Source of the DNA: Ascarosepion bandense
Lineage: Eukaryota > Mollusca > Cephalopoda > Sepiida > Sepiidae
Reading direction: 5' to 3'
Assembly (NCBI GenBank): GCA_037127315.1
Contig: JBBBDQ010000309.1
Coordinates: 720,501 to 784,500, forward strand
DNA length: 64,000 nucleotides
In this document: piece after piece, positions 44,890-56,609 of the stretch
Numbering within the stretch: the stretch's first letter is position 1
Layout of the letters: each line of letters begins with the position of its first letter
Notes under the pieces: model-generated
What the model saw: only the letters and a program-made list of their open reading frames with translations
Told to the model about the DNA's origin: nothing
Database searches by the model: none
Made by a program: the position numbers and the translations under genes

Positions 44890-45860
44890 TTCTCATGAAA
44901 AGAAAAAATTTTCTTTTCTTTAGTACTTTTTCCTTCTGTGAAGAAAACAATGAAATTTCTTCACTGCATAGGTTATCGCCAAACTTTCTTTTTCAATTTG
45001 ACTAGTTCTTTTCTGCAAGTAATAATGTTCTCGACGCATTGGCTTAGTTGACCCATCTTTAAATTTGTGAAGAATTATGGCTCCAATGCCATAATTACTG
45101 GCATCCAAAGCTATATTTTTTTTTTCTCCAGGTCATAATGTGCCAATGATAAGTCAGATAATAAGCAGTTCTTAATTTTTTGAAATGCATCCTCACATCT
45201 TCCTGACTAATTCCATTTTACGTCTTTTTTCAATAATTCATGCAAAAGGGCTCTCAAGTTATGCATATTAGAAATATATATGCTATAGTAATTGGCTAAA
45301 CCCAAGAACACCTGTAAATTATTAATGTTAGTTGACTGTTGCATGTCCTTGATAGCTTCAGCTCTTTCTGGATCTGGTCGTCTTCCATCTTTGTTGATAA
45401 TCTGCCCAAGATACTGCATTCTCTCCATGAAGAACTCACACTTTTCAATACTTAATTTGAACCCATATTCATGGCTTTTTTTTTAACTGCTTGTATGTTT
45501 TTATGTTCTGTACAATTTTGTCTTTTAACCAAAATATAGTCCAAGTATGCTGTTGCAAACTCCAGTCTAGCTAACATTGTATCCATTACTTACTGGAATA
45601 AATTAGAGGCCACTTTCAATCCAAATGGTAGACGATTTAGTTTAAAAAGACTTGTGTGTGTATTAATGACTAAGCTTTGAACAGTCTTCATTCACTTTTA
45701 CTTGTGAGTAGGCATCCAATAAATCAATCTTAAAGAACACCTTGTCACCATTCAGGTGACGAAAGCGGGTAACTTCTGGTTTTTGATGCAGTTGTTCAAC
45801 CTGGTAGAGAAGTCTGTGCATACTCTTATTTTCTTATTCTTTTTCTTGACATAGACTGTA
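44890..45860 (-). pseudogene. gypsy RT and RNase H fragment
   Basis: Minus-strand translation gives, from 45860 down, WASSTVYVKKKNKKIRV (RT start), RT palm pieces in mixed frames, the thumb (MQYLGQIINKDGRRPDPERA, FLGLANYYSIYI; 45428-45207) and RNase H (MDASNYGIGAII ... SQIEKESLAITYAVKKF; 45108-44920). It breaks off within RNase H. This is a K02A2.6-like gypsy pol with several frame breaks. Confidence 0.75.
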
Positions 45861-45954
45861 GAGGATGCCCATTCAGAATAGTCAATTTTTGTTATTACTC
45901 CTATTTTCTCTAATCATTCTAACTCATTATTTATTCTTTGCTATAATCATAGGC

Positions 45955-46750
45955 CATCCCAACTTCCACCCTCCTATACAGCACAAACTTAGTAATATTT
46001 TTATCACAGCCTGGGAAGTCTCAAGACTTACCAAAAGTATTGACCCTAAGAAAGCTACTGATCCAAATAAAATCCCAGTGGTTGTCCTTAAGAATATTAA
46101 CCCTGAGTTATCCCTGATCTTAGCAAAAACTATTTAACTGCTGAAATCTTTCCCAAGTTCATGGAATGTATCAAGTGTATGCTCAATTTTGAAGAATGTG
46201 AATGGGCAACAGCCTAACACTGGCCTCCTCAGTGCCATTAGCAAACTTTTTCAGGCTATAATCAACAATAAGGTGGTTGATCACCTTAATCGGAACAACC
46301 TCTTGAGCGATAAGCAGTACGTATTTTGATCAGCTTGCCCCCCTCCCCAATGCTCTAACTGCCATTACTCACAGAATCAGTGACGCACTCAACAATAAAT
46401 ACATCCCAAGGACAATTGCATATTTTGAAGGCCTTTGACTAGGTGTGGCATAGATGGTTGCTGCACAAACTGTCCCACTATGGAATCACTGGAAGTGCCT
46501 TCTCATTTATCAAGTCTTTCCTAAAAAGCTGATTGTAGTTGTTAATGTTCAGTCTTCTGAGACCCAAGTGATGAATGAAGGAGTCCCCAAGATTTGCTTC
46601 TTGGTCCACTTCTCTTTCTACTTTATATTAATGATCTGCCTAAAAATATACTTTGCTCTTTTTTCAATACCTATGCTGATGATACAACAATATATGTGTG
46701 CACCTCTAAAATTCTAAATGACAGAGCCTAGCACCTGCTCTCTCCTCTGA
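45955..46750 (+). pseudogene. Non-LTR RT fragment (Jockey/CR1-like)
   Basis: Plus-strand pieces read SRLTKSIDPKKATDPNKIPV (RT motif 0/1, about 46020-46080), LLSAISKLFQAIINNKVVDHL and LLSDKQYVF (about 46225-46330), then a region matching 'FDxVWHRWLLHKLSHYGI' (about 46435-46480, palm motif A), GVPKICFLVHF and an altered YADDTT (about 46670-46690). Several frameshifts. It starts where the minus-strand gypsy fragment ends, without a clear boundary. Confidence 0.7.
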
Positions 46751-48277
46751 CCTAGCACTAATAGTTCAGTGGGAGGAAAACTTGCTGGTCACATTTAGTG
46801 TCCCAAAACTAAACTAATGACATTTCATCATCACCAAGCAGACCATGAATTTTTCTCTATTGTGGAAAATGCTATGAGTGTCTCTTAGGAACTAAAACAT
46901 TGAGATGAGACTTGGTCGATATAAAAGTTGGAGTAATAATAATACTGTAACACATTGGTGCTTGTAACTGAAGGTCATTTGACTATGCAGTTTCACTGAG
47001 TGCTTGTTCTTTTCTTTATTTCTTTAGAAGTGGAGATGAAGTTCTATTAAAAGTTACATCACTGTAATATCTATTCTCTTCATCACAGTTTTTAACTTTA
47101 TAAGAATACATTGCAAAGAATTTAAGATTTTCTTTTTAGCTTGCTTCTCCCACTTAAAAGAAAACTAATTCTTGGGGCATTAAGTTCATCCACTGAATAG
47201 AAGGTTAAATATAAATTTTATTAATCACCCAAGTAGGGGTCTCTGGTGTGGAGAGCACTGATACATAAAAAAAATGAAAGAAAAGAGATGGATATCCACT
47301 TAAAGAAAAGCTGTTATGTTTATTATTTTCTATAGCCTAGAAAATAAATGAGACATTAGCTGTTGAAATGTAAAGAATGTCACTATTTTGACATGTGTCC
47401 ACGCTATGAACTGGGGAAGTTTGGGATATCTATTGATACAAAGCTTTGTCCTTTACATTCTTTTAAGTTAACGAATGACAAAAATAAGTTTTATTCCTTA
47501 TAAGATTTCTTACAGAGAGCATTTAAATTAACAAAGATTAGTCACTAACAGTTTCTGCCTTCAAAGACTCAACATTTTTGTTTTAATTTTAATCCATTGT
47601 AACAGTTAAAAAATTTCAATCATTCTTTTTAACATACAAATATATTTTATCTATATCTAACACAATCTATATGTTAATATAACTGTTTATGCTTACATAT
47701 TTATGGTATGAACTGCTAACACCTCAAAAACAAATTGACTGTACTGAAGAACTAAGAAGATCTTGACACAAACCATGTCCCAAAATGAGTATTTCAATGA
47801 CCTAACTTCAGAGTGCTGATTTTAAAAACTAGGTTAGGCTGAAAACTTTTCAGTATCCTTCATTCTTGAAAAGGTACTCTGTGAAACATCTATTAATAAT
47901 TTTATGGTAACTGAAGACTGTGCAAAGCAGTGAAAATAGAACTTAGTACCAAACTTTCAGAAAGGTTGAGATATACCTGCTACAGTTAATATTTATTTAT
48001 ATACAACTTTATTTTTCTAAAGTATAAAAATTATTCAAGCAAAGAATTGTAAGGCAAAAGAACATGGTTATTGATTAAATTCTTGAAAATAAAAAAGTGG
48101 TTTTCTCTCAAGCATATCTAAATTTTTAAATAGATAATAATTATAAGACTGTGGCAACAGTAGTAGACAATCTTTACTAAACTAATAATTTAAAAAGACT
48201 AAGAAAAAAATTTAATTTCTTTTTCAAACATCTTTAAAATATAGCTTTTCATTTGTCTCTTATTTTTTTATTTTCAG
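46751..48277. other. Intergenic, upstream of COQ8A
   Basis: AT-rich with no recognised feature except the splice acceptor at its right end (TATTTTTTTATTTTCAG, ending 48277). Confidence 0.5.
48261..48277 (+). promoter_or_regulatory. Splice acceptor upstream of COQ8A
   Basis: Pyrimidine tract TATTTTTTTATTTTCAG, 56 bases before the start codon. It suggests the coding exon is spliced to an upstream untranslated exon. Confidence 0.6.
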
Positions 48278-48333
48278 GGACTCATGTTGATCTTTAAGTT
48301 CCAGTGACAGCATATCTTGTTCCCTATCACATT

Positions 48334-50322
48334 ATGTCACGAAGTACCAGTGAAGTTCTTGGCGTCTATAAAGGACTTGAATGTATCTTTAAGGCCCTTG
48401 CTGAAATTCATAACAAAGAAATAAAAACTTGTTGGAACAATTCCAGCTTCAAGACGGCTTCTGAAAATGCAGCTTTGTGGGCTACTCACAATCTACAGAA
48501 AGCTACTGCAAGTAGGCATGAGATATCCGAGAGATTGCTAGATAGTATGCAACTAGCTTCTCACCAAATCTCTTCTATTAAGACTGTGCTCAGTCAAACA
48601 TCTATGACTACTAGTAGTTACCAAGATCAAGCAGCTAAAACCGAAGAAGCAGCAGATGTGGAAAATTTCCTTGTGTCTGATGATTTTATGGTTGAAGAGG
48701 AGATTTTGGATTACAAATTCCCTATCACTTCTAAGGATTTCACAAATGAACCCTTGATCCAGCCAATTATACAGCCCATTCAGCAAGAAATAGCTGCAGA
48801 AGAAATTCTTGATGTCAAACCCAAACCTGTAACTGGAGAGGATACAAGCAAATTAAAACCAGAAGTAACAACAACACTTTTTTCTCCATCTGAAACTAAA
48901 TTCATTCCTCCAAGAGTAAAATATAAAAATTTAGCAAAGAAACAAGAATTATCCAGTATAGCCAAAGAAAGTAAAGTGCCAGCATCAAGATTTGCCCGGT
49001 TGATCAGTTACAGTGGTCTTGCAGCTGGCCTAGGTATGGGAGCACTGGCTGAAGTAACCAGACGAACACTGAGCAAGAAAAATTCAGAACAAACTACCAA
49101 CACAATTCTTGGGCCAAGTCCTTTCTTAACTGAAGCAAATATAGAGCGAATTGTGAATACATTATGTCGGGTGAGGGGTGCAGCACTCAAGCTGGGTCAA
49201 ATGCTAAGCATTCAAGATAATTCATTCATTAACCCAGAACTGCAGAAAATATTTGAAAGAGTTCGGCAGAGTGCAGACTTCATGCCAGAATGGCAAATGA
49301 AGAAAGTGTTGAATACAGAACTTGGTCATGACTGGGAAAGTAAAGTGCTTTCCTTTGATAATAAACCTTTCGCAGCTGCTTCAATTGGCGAGGTGCATCG
49401 AGTGACTTTATTGAATGGTAGGCAGGCTGCTATGAAAATTCAGTATCCAGGAGTTGCTAAAAGTATTGATAGTGACATCAACAATCTTATGTCTGTGATG
49501 AAAGTGTGGGACTTTATTCCAAAGGGTATTTACATGGACAACTTGATAATGGTTGCCAAAAAGGAATTATCCTGGGAAGTTGATTATCAAAGGGAAGCAT
49601 CTTGTGGGACAAGATTCCAGGAGTTACTAGTAGATGACCATGTGTTTGTTGTTCCCAAAGTTCATCAAGAATTAAGCACTACTCGAGTAATAACAACCGA
49701 TTATCTAGAAGGTGTTCCTGTTGATCAGTGCAGTGAAATTGACCAGGAGACCAAAAACTGGATTGGGGAAAATATTCTGCGTCTTACATTAAAAGAATTA
49801 TTTGTCTTTAACTTTATGCAAACTGATCCTAACTGGTCAAATTTCTTTTTTCTTCCAAACACTAACCAAATTGGACTGCTAGATTTTGGAGCCACTCGAG
49901 AATTCAATAAAAACTTTGTTGACAAATATATGAAAGTAATCAAGTCAGCTGCTGACCAAAATCGTGATGGGATCTTGTTCTGGTCTCAAAAGCTTGGGTT
50001 CCTCACTGGATATGAAACAAAAGTAATGAAAGAGGCCCACATTGACACAGTGATGATTCTTGGGGAGGCTTTCTCTTATGATGGTATTTTTAATTTTGGT
50101 TCTCAGAGTGCCACCAACCGCGTCCAAAATCTCATACCTGTAATGGTAAAGCACCGGCTAACCCCTCCACCTGAAGAATCATATTCTTTACACCGGAAAA
50201 TGTCTGGTGCTTTTTTGATATGCACTAAACTCAAATGCCAGATTAATTGTCAAAAACTGTTTTTGGAAGTCTGGGACAGTTATAAATTTTCTGACAAATT
50301 TGAAGAGTCAGCAATTTTTTAA
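48334..50322 (+). CDS. COQ8A: COQ8A/ADCK3-type atypical kinase (UbiB family), mitochondrial
   Basis: The protein supports coenzyme Q biosynthesis on the matrix face of the inner mitochondrial membrane as an ATP-dependent partner of the COQ complex. This role is known for the family and not visible here. The open frame gives 662 residues from ATG 48334. The frame is closed by TAA at 48295, so this ATG is the first. Family hallmarks are the KxGQ motif (KLGQ, residues 286-289), the alanine-rich nucleotide loop AAASIGEVH (347-355), the ATP-site lysine MKIQYPG (K368), EVDYQREA, the catalytic-loop equivalent MQTDPNWSNFF (D498, N503) and LLDFGATRE (D517). The N-terminal ~200 residues are low in conservation, as in other animal COQ8A. 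No intron interrupts the CDS, whereas the vertebrate gene has many. A strong splice acceptor ends at 48277, so at least one 5' UTR exon probably lies upstream. No stop, shift or missing catalytic residue was seen. Confidence 0.93.
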   Translation: MSRSTSEVLGVYKGLECIFKALAEIHNKEIKTCWNNSSFKTASENAALWATHNLQKATASRHEISERLLDSMQLASHQISSIKTVLSQTSMTTSSYQDQAAKTEEAADVENFLVSDDFMVEEEILDYKFPITSKDFTNEPLIQPIIQPIQQEIAAEEILDVKPKPVTGEDTSKLKPEVTTTLFSPSETKFIPPRVKYKNLAKKQELSSIAKESKVPASRFARLISYSGLAAGLGMGALAEVTRRTLSKKNSEQTTNTILGPSPFLTEANIERIVNTLCRVRGAALKLGQMLSIQDNSFINPELQKIFERVRQSADFMPEWQMKKVLNTELGHDWESKVLSFDNKPFAAASIGEVHRVTLLNGRQAAMKIQYPGVAKSIDSDINNLMSVMKVWDFIPKGIYMDNLIMVAKKELSWEVDYQREASCGTRFQELLVDDHVFVVPKVHQELSTTRVITTDYLEGVPVDQCSEIDQETKNWIGENILRLTLKELFVFNFMQTDPNWSNFFFLPNTNQIGLLDFGATREFNKNFVDKYMKVIKSAADQNRDGILFWSQKLGFLTGYETKVMKEAHIDTVMILGEAFSYDGIFNFGSQSATNRVQNLIPVMVKHRLTPPPEESYSLHRKMSGAFLICTKLKCQINCQKLFLEVWDSYKFSDKFEESAIF

Positions 50323-50757
50323 ATCATAGGAGCTAATAAGTTTCTGTTTGTTAAATGTTAGTAAGTTAACGTATTGCAAATAATATATATATCAAATAGG
50401 CATGCATAACCTATAAAAGTGGTATGAAGTAAAAAAATTTTCTTAGCTAGAAGTCTGCTAACTCTCTCCTAATTGTAAATGTTATTACTTCTTAATAAGC
50501 TTTTAGATCTAATCCAATTTTTCAAATTTATCAATTTAACTAGAATTTTAAACCTGTTTGATTAATATTTTTCTTCATAGTGAAACAATCTTTCAAAAGT
50601 GATAAAAAAAAAATTTACAGTTAAATTTGCACTTTGTTGGAAGATTATGTGGTGATGGAATTAAAGAGATTGATGTGACGACTACAATCAAGATTATTAT
50701 AATTGCAAAATAAACGAGAAAATATTGCATTATTAAAAGCAAAACTTTTTTTATACA

Positions 50758-50800
50758 AATAAACATGTTCTATTTTAATAAATTGTATTCCTGCTTGTGT
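50758..50800 (+). terminator. Polyadenylation signals after COQ8A
   Basis: AATAAA at 50758-50763 and 50777-50782, with another at 50709-50714. The last two are followed by a GT-rich segment (TGCTTGTGTCTGTC), the usual arrangement for cleavage and polyadenylation. This implies a 3' UTR of about 0.45 kb. Confidence 0.5.
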
Positions 50801-51001
50801 CTGTCACTTGATTATTTTGTTGAATTTGATTAGCTGACTAATCTTGGCTGCTGTTACTGTTATTTCTTTGACTACATGTTTTTTTCACAAATCGGAAAGA
50901 ACAAATAAAAAAAATGTTTTTGAAACTTTTAAAGAAATCGAAATAAAAAGTAATGGTTTAAATTTCACACTAAAATTAGTGTCCTTAGTCATTTTTAATT
51001 A

Positions 51002-52631
51002 CCATATTTGACAACATATATGCCATATGTAGGTTTACAATTTGTAGTAATTGACCAAAACTCCTATTAGCTTAGACTTAAGAGTAACTTTCATATACCT
51101 ATTGTCATTATTTAAAATGCAGATTGTACAGATCATATAAAAGAAAATTTTTGACTGAATTTTGCCCCTTCAGTTATGACAATGGCAAGAAAGAGGTTAA
51201 GCTATACTGTTGCACACAAGCTTCATGTAATAATCTATACTAAAGAGCATGGATATAGAGCAACTGCAAGATATTTTGGCCCTCTACCTACAGAAAAAAA
51301 AATGATACATTCCTGACAGTTGCAAGAAAATAATCTATGGACAGTGAAGAAAGGGAGCTGTGACCTTCACCTCACAGTCCCGCACTGACCTGAAATTGAA
51401 AAGGAAATTAAAATGTGGGTTGTTGAAAATGAGGAGTACTGGCAGAATTGTTATTATGAAAATGATAAAGAATGAGGTTAGAAGATTATTGAACAAAAAG
51501 AGGATTCAAAACTTGATAGGAACGGAAGGATGGTGTTATTGTTTTATGAAACGGGAAGAAAAACATCAATTGTGTAAAGAATGCCAACTGACTATTAACA
51601 AATAGTAAAGTTCTGTAAATTTGTTATACATGCTTGAAAAAGAACTCCTTTTGGACTAGGTTAGATAGGAAATATGGTTGAAGTCCCACTAACGTTTGAT
51701 ATTCTATCAAACAAAACTGCGAGTAGTAAGGGATCCAACACAATTACTATGAAAACCGCAAATCATGAGAAGTGCCCATTCTATGATAGTTCTTGTATTT
51801 TGTGCTAATGGCATAAAATTTCCTCCTTTTCTGATTTTTAAGAGAAAAACTATACCAAAAGATGTGAATGTTCATCCAGAATGCTGGATAGACAAAGCTG
51901 GTCTACAGTTATGGCTACAAGTTGTATGGGGAAAATGTCATGGTGGTCAACTACAAAAGCCTTCTCTTCTGGTTTGGGATCAGTTTCGATTGCATAGTAA
52001 TCAATCCATTTAAAAGAAAGTGGTGGAATTGAAGATAGCAGTTATTCCTGGTGGACTAATGAGCCAGTTTGCAACCTCTGAATGTGTGAATAAACCATTC
52101 AAGCAAAACATGAAAGAGCAATGGAACACGTGGATGGCATTGCCTGATCGCAACCTTACACTTACAGGAAGAATAAAAAGACCCAGCATTGCATAAGTCA
52201 GTGAAGCAAGCTTGGGATAATATTAGACTAGAAATTGTTGTGAAATCTCTTAAAAAGTGTAGCATTATTTAATGACAATGATCATAATATCATTTTGATA
52301 TTGAAGACAACAAATTTGATGGATATGAAAATGAATAGAATTTTCATGGTTATTGTACTGTTTTGTTCAATTGTAATAATTGCTTTATTTTTATTTTGTT
52401 TTCTTACCCTTGGTTATAATAAAGTTTTTATAGGCTAGTGTTCTTTTTTCTTTATTATTTTTCATTTAATTGTAATCATGACTTGTTTAACCAAAATCAT
52501 ACCTCATAAATATAGCCTAGGCTGTACCATTTACTAATAATTTTACTAATTAATAATTTTTTCTTGATTGGCCATGCTGAAATTAGGTTGTGCCTTATAC
52601 ACCCATGCATCTTATATGCTGTCAAATATGG
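51002..52631 (+). mobile_element. pogo/Tigger-like DNA transposon, complete but inactive
   Basis: 1,630 bases bounded by terminal inverted repeats CCATATTTGACAACATATA (51002-51020) and TATATGCTGTCAAATATGG (right end, 52613-52631), matching at 18 of 19 positions at the termini. A TA dinucleotide flanks each end (51000-51001, 52632-52633), the target duplication of Tc1/mariner-pogo elements. It encodes a decayed transposase (next entry). It sits about 0.7 kb downstream of COQ8A. Confidence 0.85.
51176..52260 (+). pseudogene. Tigger/pogo-like transposase remnant
   Basis: ATG 51176 starts an N-terminal helix-turn-helix-like part (MTMARKRLSYTVAHKLHVII ... RATARYFGP), soon ended by a stop. 51390-51560 is the second DNA-binding part (MRSTGRIVIMKM, NLIGTEGWCYCFMKRE). 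The DDE catalytic domain follows: the region of the first aspartate reads GNMVEVPLTFD with V in the expected D position; CANGIKFPPFLIFKRKTIPKD; VWDQFR keeps the second D; the third acidic block is altered (GLMSQF..SEC). Several frameshifts. Dead copy. Confidence 0.8.
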
Positions 52632-52633
52632 TA

Positions 52634-53959
52634 TATTTTTTAAACTTCATATGCTTTTCAGATTGCTAGAAATAAACTAAAAAAATTAGTATTCGTCATG
52701 TAGCAAAAATACCCAAGGCTTAAATTCTGTATTAAAACTGGTTTGTTTATTAACAAGGGAAAATTATACAATATTTTACAAAAAACTATTTATCTTGTTG
52801 CATTTAATATAAGTTAAAAATGTTTTATTTATTTTTTAATTTAAAGTTAATTTGCGTAAAACCACTATTGTGTTTTTATCTTTTATAAGCTTGTAGATTG
52901 ATAGCATTAGCGGTGAGGTGAGAAAGCACATTGTAGGAATTGTAACTAATTTGAAGCTATTCAAACAGGGGTGTGTGTTTTTTTTTGTTTTTTTTTTTCC
53001 AAGTCAGATTGCCAATTATATAGAAAATACTATTTTATTTTTAAGTAATCAGAATAAAATATGTGAATCATCCTATATATCGCTAAAATTAACTTTGTAC
53101 TCAGTATTGCACTGAAGCTTCAGAGAAACCAGATTTCAAAGAAAGATTTGTCATATGAAGAAACAATTCTATGGAAGTGAAAATAAGATATTAATTAAAA
53201 TATATCTTTGTCTCCTACTTAATTGCTTTGTTTAATTGTCAGATTTTATTGACTTTGAAATACATTTATTCTTAAATCGATTTTTTTTTTTCTATCATTT
53301 GTTCAAAGGTGAAGTTTAAAATCAATAGTTAAAATGTGAATCAATCTTTAAATAATTTTGCATTTGTATAACATCGAGTAGCTTATTACTTTTAAGTTGT
53401 GGGTAGGAGCTTAAATATGCAGCTATCTCTATAAAGATAAGTATAGGAAACTTTAGTGTCTTTTTGTAGTAAAAAAATACATTAAATTGGAAATTCTTGT
53501 AAAAATAAAATAATAGATTTTAATGAAATTTTTAGGACTTATTCACAAATGAATAAATTTTTTCTTTTCTTTTTTTAAGAAAATCTTGATAAAAATATAT
53601 ATATTTTCTTTTTACCTTTCTTATCCCCCACTTAATTTTATGAAACTTTGAGAAATTAAATTTCACCTACTTCATATTTGTATTAGTTAAAAGCAGGATT
53701 CATTAGAGAATTGAAATCATAAATTTGTTTTTGTCTGTTTTTTAAATGAACCTGCATTTTCTCTGACATTACTTAAACAACACTAAATACTTCGGTTTCC
53801 AGTCCAATGTTGCTTGAGTTCTCACACACATCACAAACGTCGAGACTTTTCTCCCTTTCCCCTTCCTTCAGCCCTCTTTTATCATACCAACACCATGGCC
53901 GATTGACCAATTAGCGTTCTTCATTTTTGCCCTCAGTTACTCAAGCAAATGGCATATTC
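52634..53959. other. Intergenic, no recognised genes
   Basis: AT-rich. 53770-53950 is GC-richer, with CAAACGTCGAGACTT and CCATGGCCGATTGACCAATTAG, which looks promoter- or LTR-like but is unassigned. Confidence 0.45.
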
Positions 53960-54106
53960 CAGTTAGACTAATCAGCTCATGACCTGCTATGGATTGAACT
54001 ACACTAAGCTATACAAAAACCACCGTTACAGAATATACAATGAGATGGGGAGATTCATGCCATTTTCAAGGAAAAAATGCTGCTACTATATGTCATGTAT
54101 TGAGGT
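53960..54106 (+). other. Candidate exon, unassigned
   Basis: An open frame starting at ATG 53979 runs for about 43 codons to a donor-like GAG/GTAAGG at 54106/54107. A long pyrimidine tract ending TTTTCCAG at 54747 precedes another open frame (54748-54960). No homology was recognised. It may be chance. Confidence 0.15.
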
Positions 54107-54960
54107 AAGGAACTTATTTTCCTTTGTACCAGATACAAGCCACTCTAACTTGTTTGCTTCTGCGTAATTGTTCTCCACATTGTCAAACAGGAATGCTATT
54201 TACCAACATTCCACTCTAAATTTTAAAACAAAAAATGCAATAAAACTAAGACATTATTTAATTAAAAAAACTTTTAATTTCTTTCATAGATAAAATATAT
54301 TAAGGACACTATTCTGAATTTTAATTTTACAAGAACTTTTTAAAAAAAATTTTATTTTAATTACAATAAGTTAATAATTTAAGTTTTAAATCTTAAAATT
54401 CTGTATTAATTTCATCCTTTTAGATGATGATATTAAGTAAAAACTAAATTTAATGATCAAGAATCATTACAAATCATCAAACACCAATATTTTTAAAAGA
54501 ATTTTGAATTTATTCTTGTATATGTATAAATAAGCCAATTATTGTAGATACATATGTTCTTACAGGACATTATCAAAAAATAGAAGTGACAACTAAAGTA
54601 AATTTAAAATCAAAATTTCTAAAATTAAATTCAATAAAACATGAGAATTTTGGAGAATAGTTTCCTAATTTTAAGATTACTGAGTAGTTAAAAATTATAT
54701 ATAAAAGGCACTCACATTATATTCAATTATTTTTTTTTCTTTTCCAGATGAAGATAAAGTCCCCATTGATCAATATTAGATATCAATCTATCAAACACAC
54801 CAACAAATGCTGTTTTTTTGTTTTTTTTAACCATTTATATGAAATTTTAAACTTAAAATGGATAATAGTTGTTTCAAATCAGATTAATTATACTTTAAAT
54901 CAGCTAGTATTCAAAAAAAGTTTCAGAAAATTATATTTTATTTTTGAAAACTTTTTATAA

Positions 54961-56609
54961 CGAAGAGAATTACATTAAAATAACATCAGCTAAAAAATAG
55001 TACTAAAATAAAGGTTTTTAGCAAAAGAAAAACACCTTTCAGTATGTATTCCAGATAATGATTTCTATTTTTTTAGGGTAGGTAATTCAAATATCAAATA
55101 TATTGTAACCTCTTGTAGTTTTTGGCATTTCTTTAAAAAACAATAATGATTGATGATATCCATGATGTAAGTATTTGTTGCTAATGTCAGGTGATTTACA
55201 AAAAAATGTTAGCTATTCACTTTATTCTTTAAATTTTCTATGAACAGATGAATTTTATCTGAAGTGAAATTAGACTTATTTCATGTTGTACTTCATCTAA
55301 ACATAAGAATAAGTAACTTTGGCAAATTATTTTTCAGTGCAATCATTTCAGTGATTTCAATAGAAATGTGGGATAAAGGCAGGTTTATCTTACTATTTGT
55401 TATGAATTACCTCCTTTTTTTGTCATAATGTCAGTACATGGAAAAAATACTGTAGTTATTTTTGTTTACATTTTATACAATTGGAATAGATTACAAGTCA
55501 AATTCAAAATCACTGACAAATAATAGTAGTGACCATTTTGTACTGTTATGTTTTTAAGACTATAAAGGGTACAGTACTTAGAAATCTGTTAATCATTGAT
55601 TTGAGTAATCCTAATCTATTGTCATAAGATCAGTGAATGGCAACACTATCTCGTAATTGCCCACATTCAAACAAAAATTAGCTTAATGTTGTCCATTAAC
55701 TATGTGATTTCTTTCCAAGCATTAATTTAAGAGTAACCATATTACATTGCTCTAGGTCCTACTGACCATAGGGATGATCAAGTACATCCAGCACCATCAC
55801 TGCAACTGAACTCCAAACATAGAGCTATGAGGAAGAAAAAAAGTACCCTGTCAAATGATATGCAACTGTGTTGGAATGCATCATAAACAAATTGCATGTG
55901 ATGCCCCTAATGGACAAACATTGCAAACACTTGTAGTGGACCCAAACTCGGGTGAGAGAAATAGTGAGTTACTTGAGAGTTACTCAAATGGATTTTACAA
56001 GTGAGTAAATTTATACATGGTGTCAGCTGGAATGGGTATTGAGAAGTTAATGCAAAATGCTTGGATAGCTAGGCTAGATAATTTAGATTTTATTAGCATA
56101 CCCTGGAGTAGGTCGTCTTAGTGGGATTTTGGAGAAATAAAAAGGATTCAATTACAATAAAATAAATTAGTATCTGGAATTTTTAACTGATGAATTAATA
56201 GGGTTTTAATGAGAAGAATTAAGAAGCACCCACTCCTCACCCCCACAATTGAAATAAGCCATCTGGCTCTAAATTAGATCAAAGCTTGTCCAAAATTCAG
56301 TATTGGAATTTGTTTTTATTCTCATTCACCATTTCGTCTTGATTTTATATTAGCTTAGGAAATCTGTCAGCCATGGTTTGGTATAAGAAATCCTTCCCTT
56401 TATTCTTTTACTCTCCTCCTCTTGTCTTATAACCCCACTAGAGTCATAGGAGTAGTTTTCTCAACAAATAGCTACCACTCAATCCAACTGTTAGCTAGCA
56501 CCTGTGTCTGGGTAAAACTTTTGCCAGTCCATTTCACAATGTTGTCCAAACATGTCTTTCTTTGGCATCCCTTCTCATTTCTCCTTGTACTGTTTCTTGA
56601 AGAGGTCTT
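54961..56609. other. Intergenic, no recognised genes
   Basis: AT-rich. A short duplication (GAGTTACTTGAGAGTTACTC, about 55965-55985) was noted. No genes were recognised. Confidence 0.5.

Noticed and set aside
48304..48333. GTG start ten codons upstream in the COQ8A frame
   Set aside because: ATG at 48334 is available, eukaryotic starts are normally ATG, and the sequence from 48334 on resembles the N-terminus of animal COQ8A.
48334..50322. COQ8A-like gene as a bacterial UbiB acquired by transfer
   Set aside because: It has the animal COQ8A-type N-terminal extension and closely animal-like wording around the KxGQ and DFG motifs, with eukaryotic polyadenylation signals.
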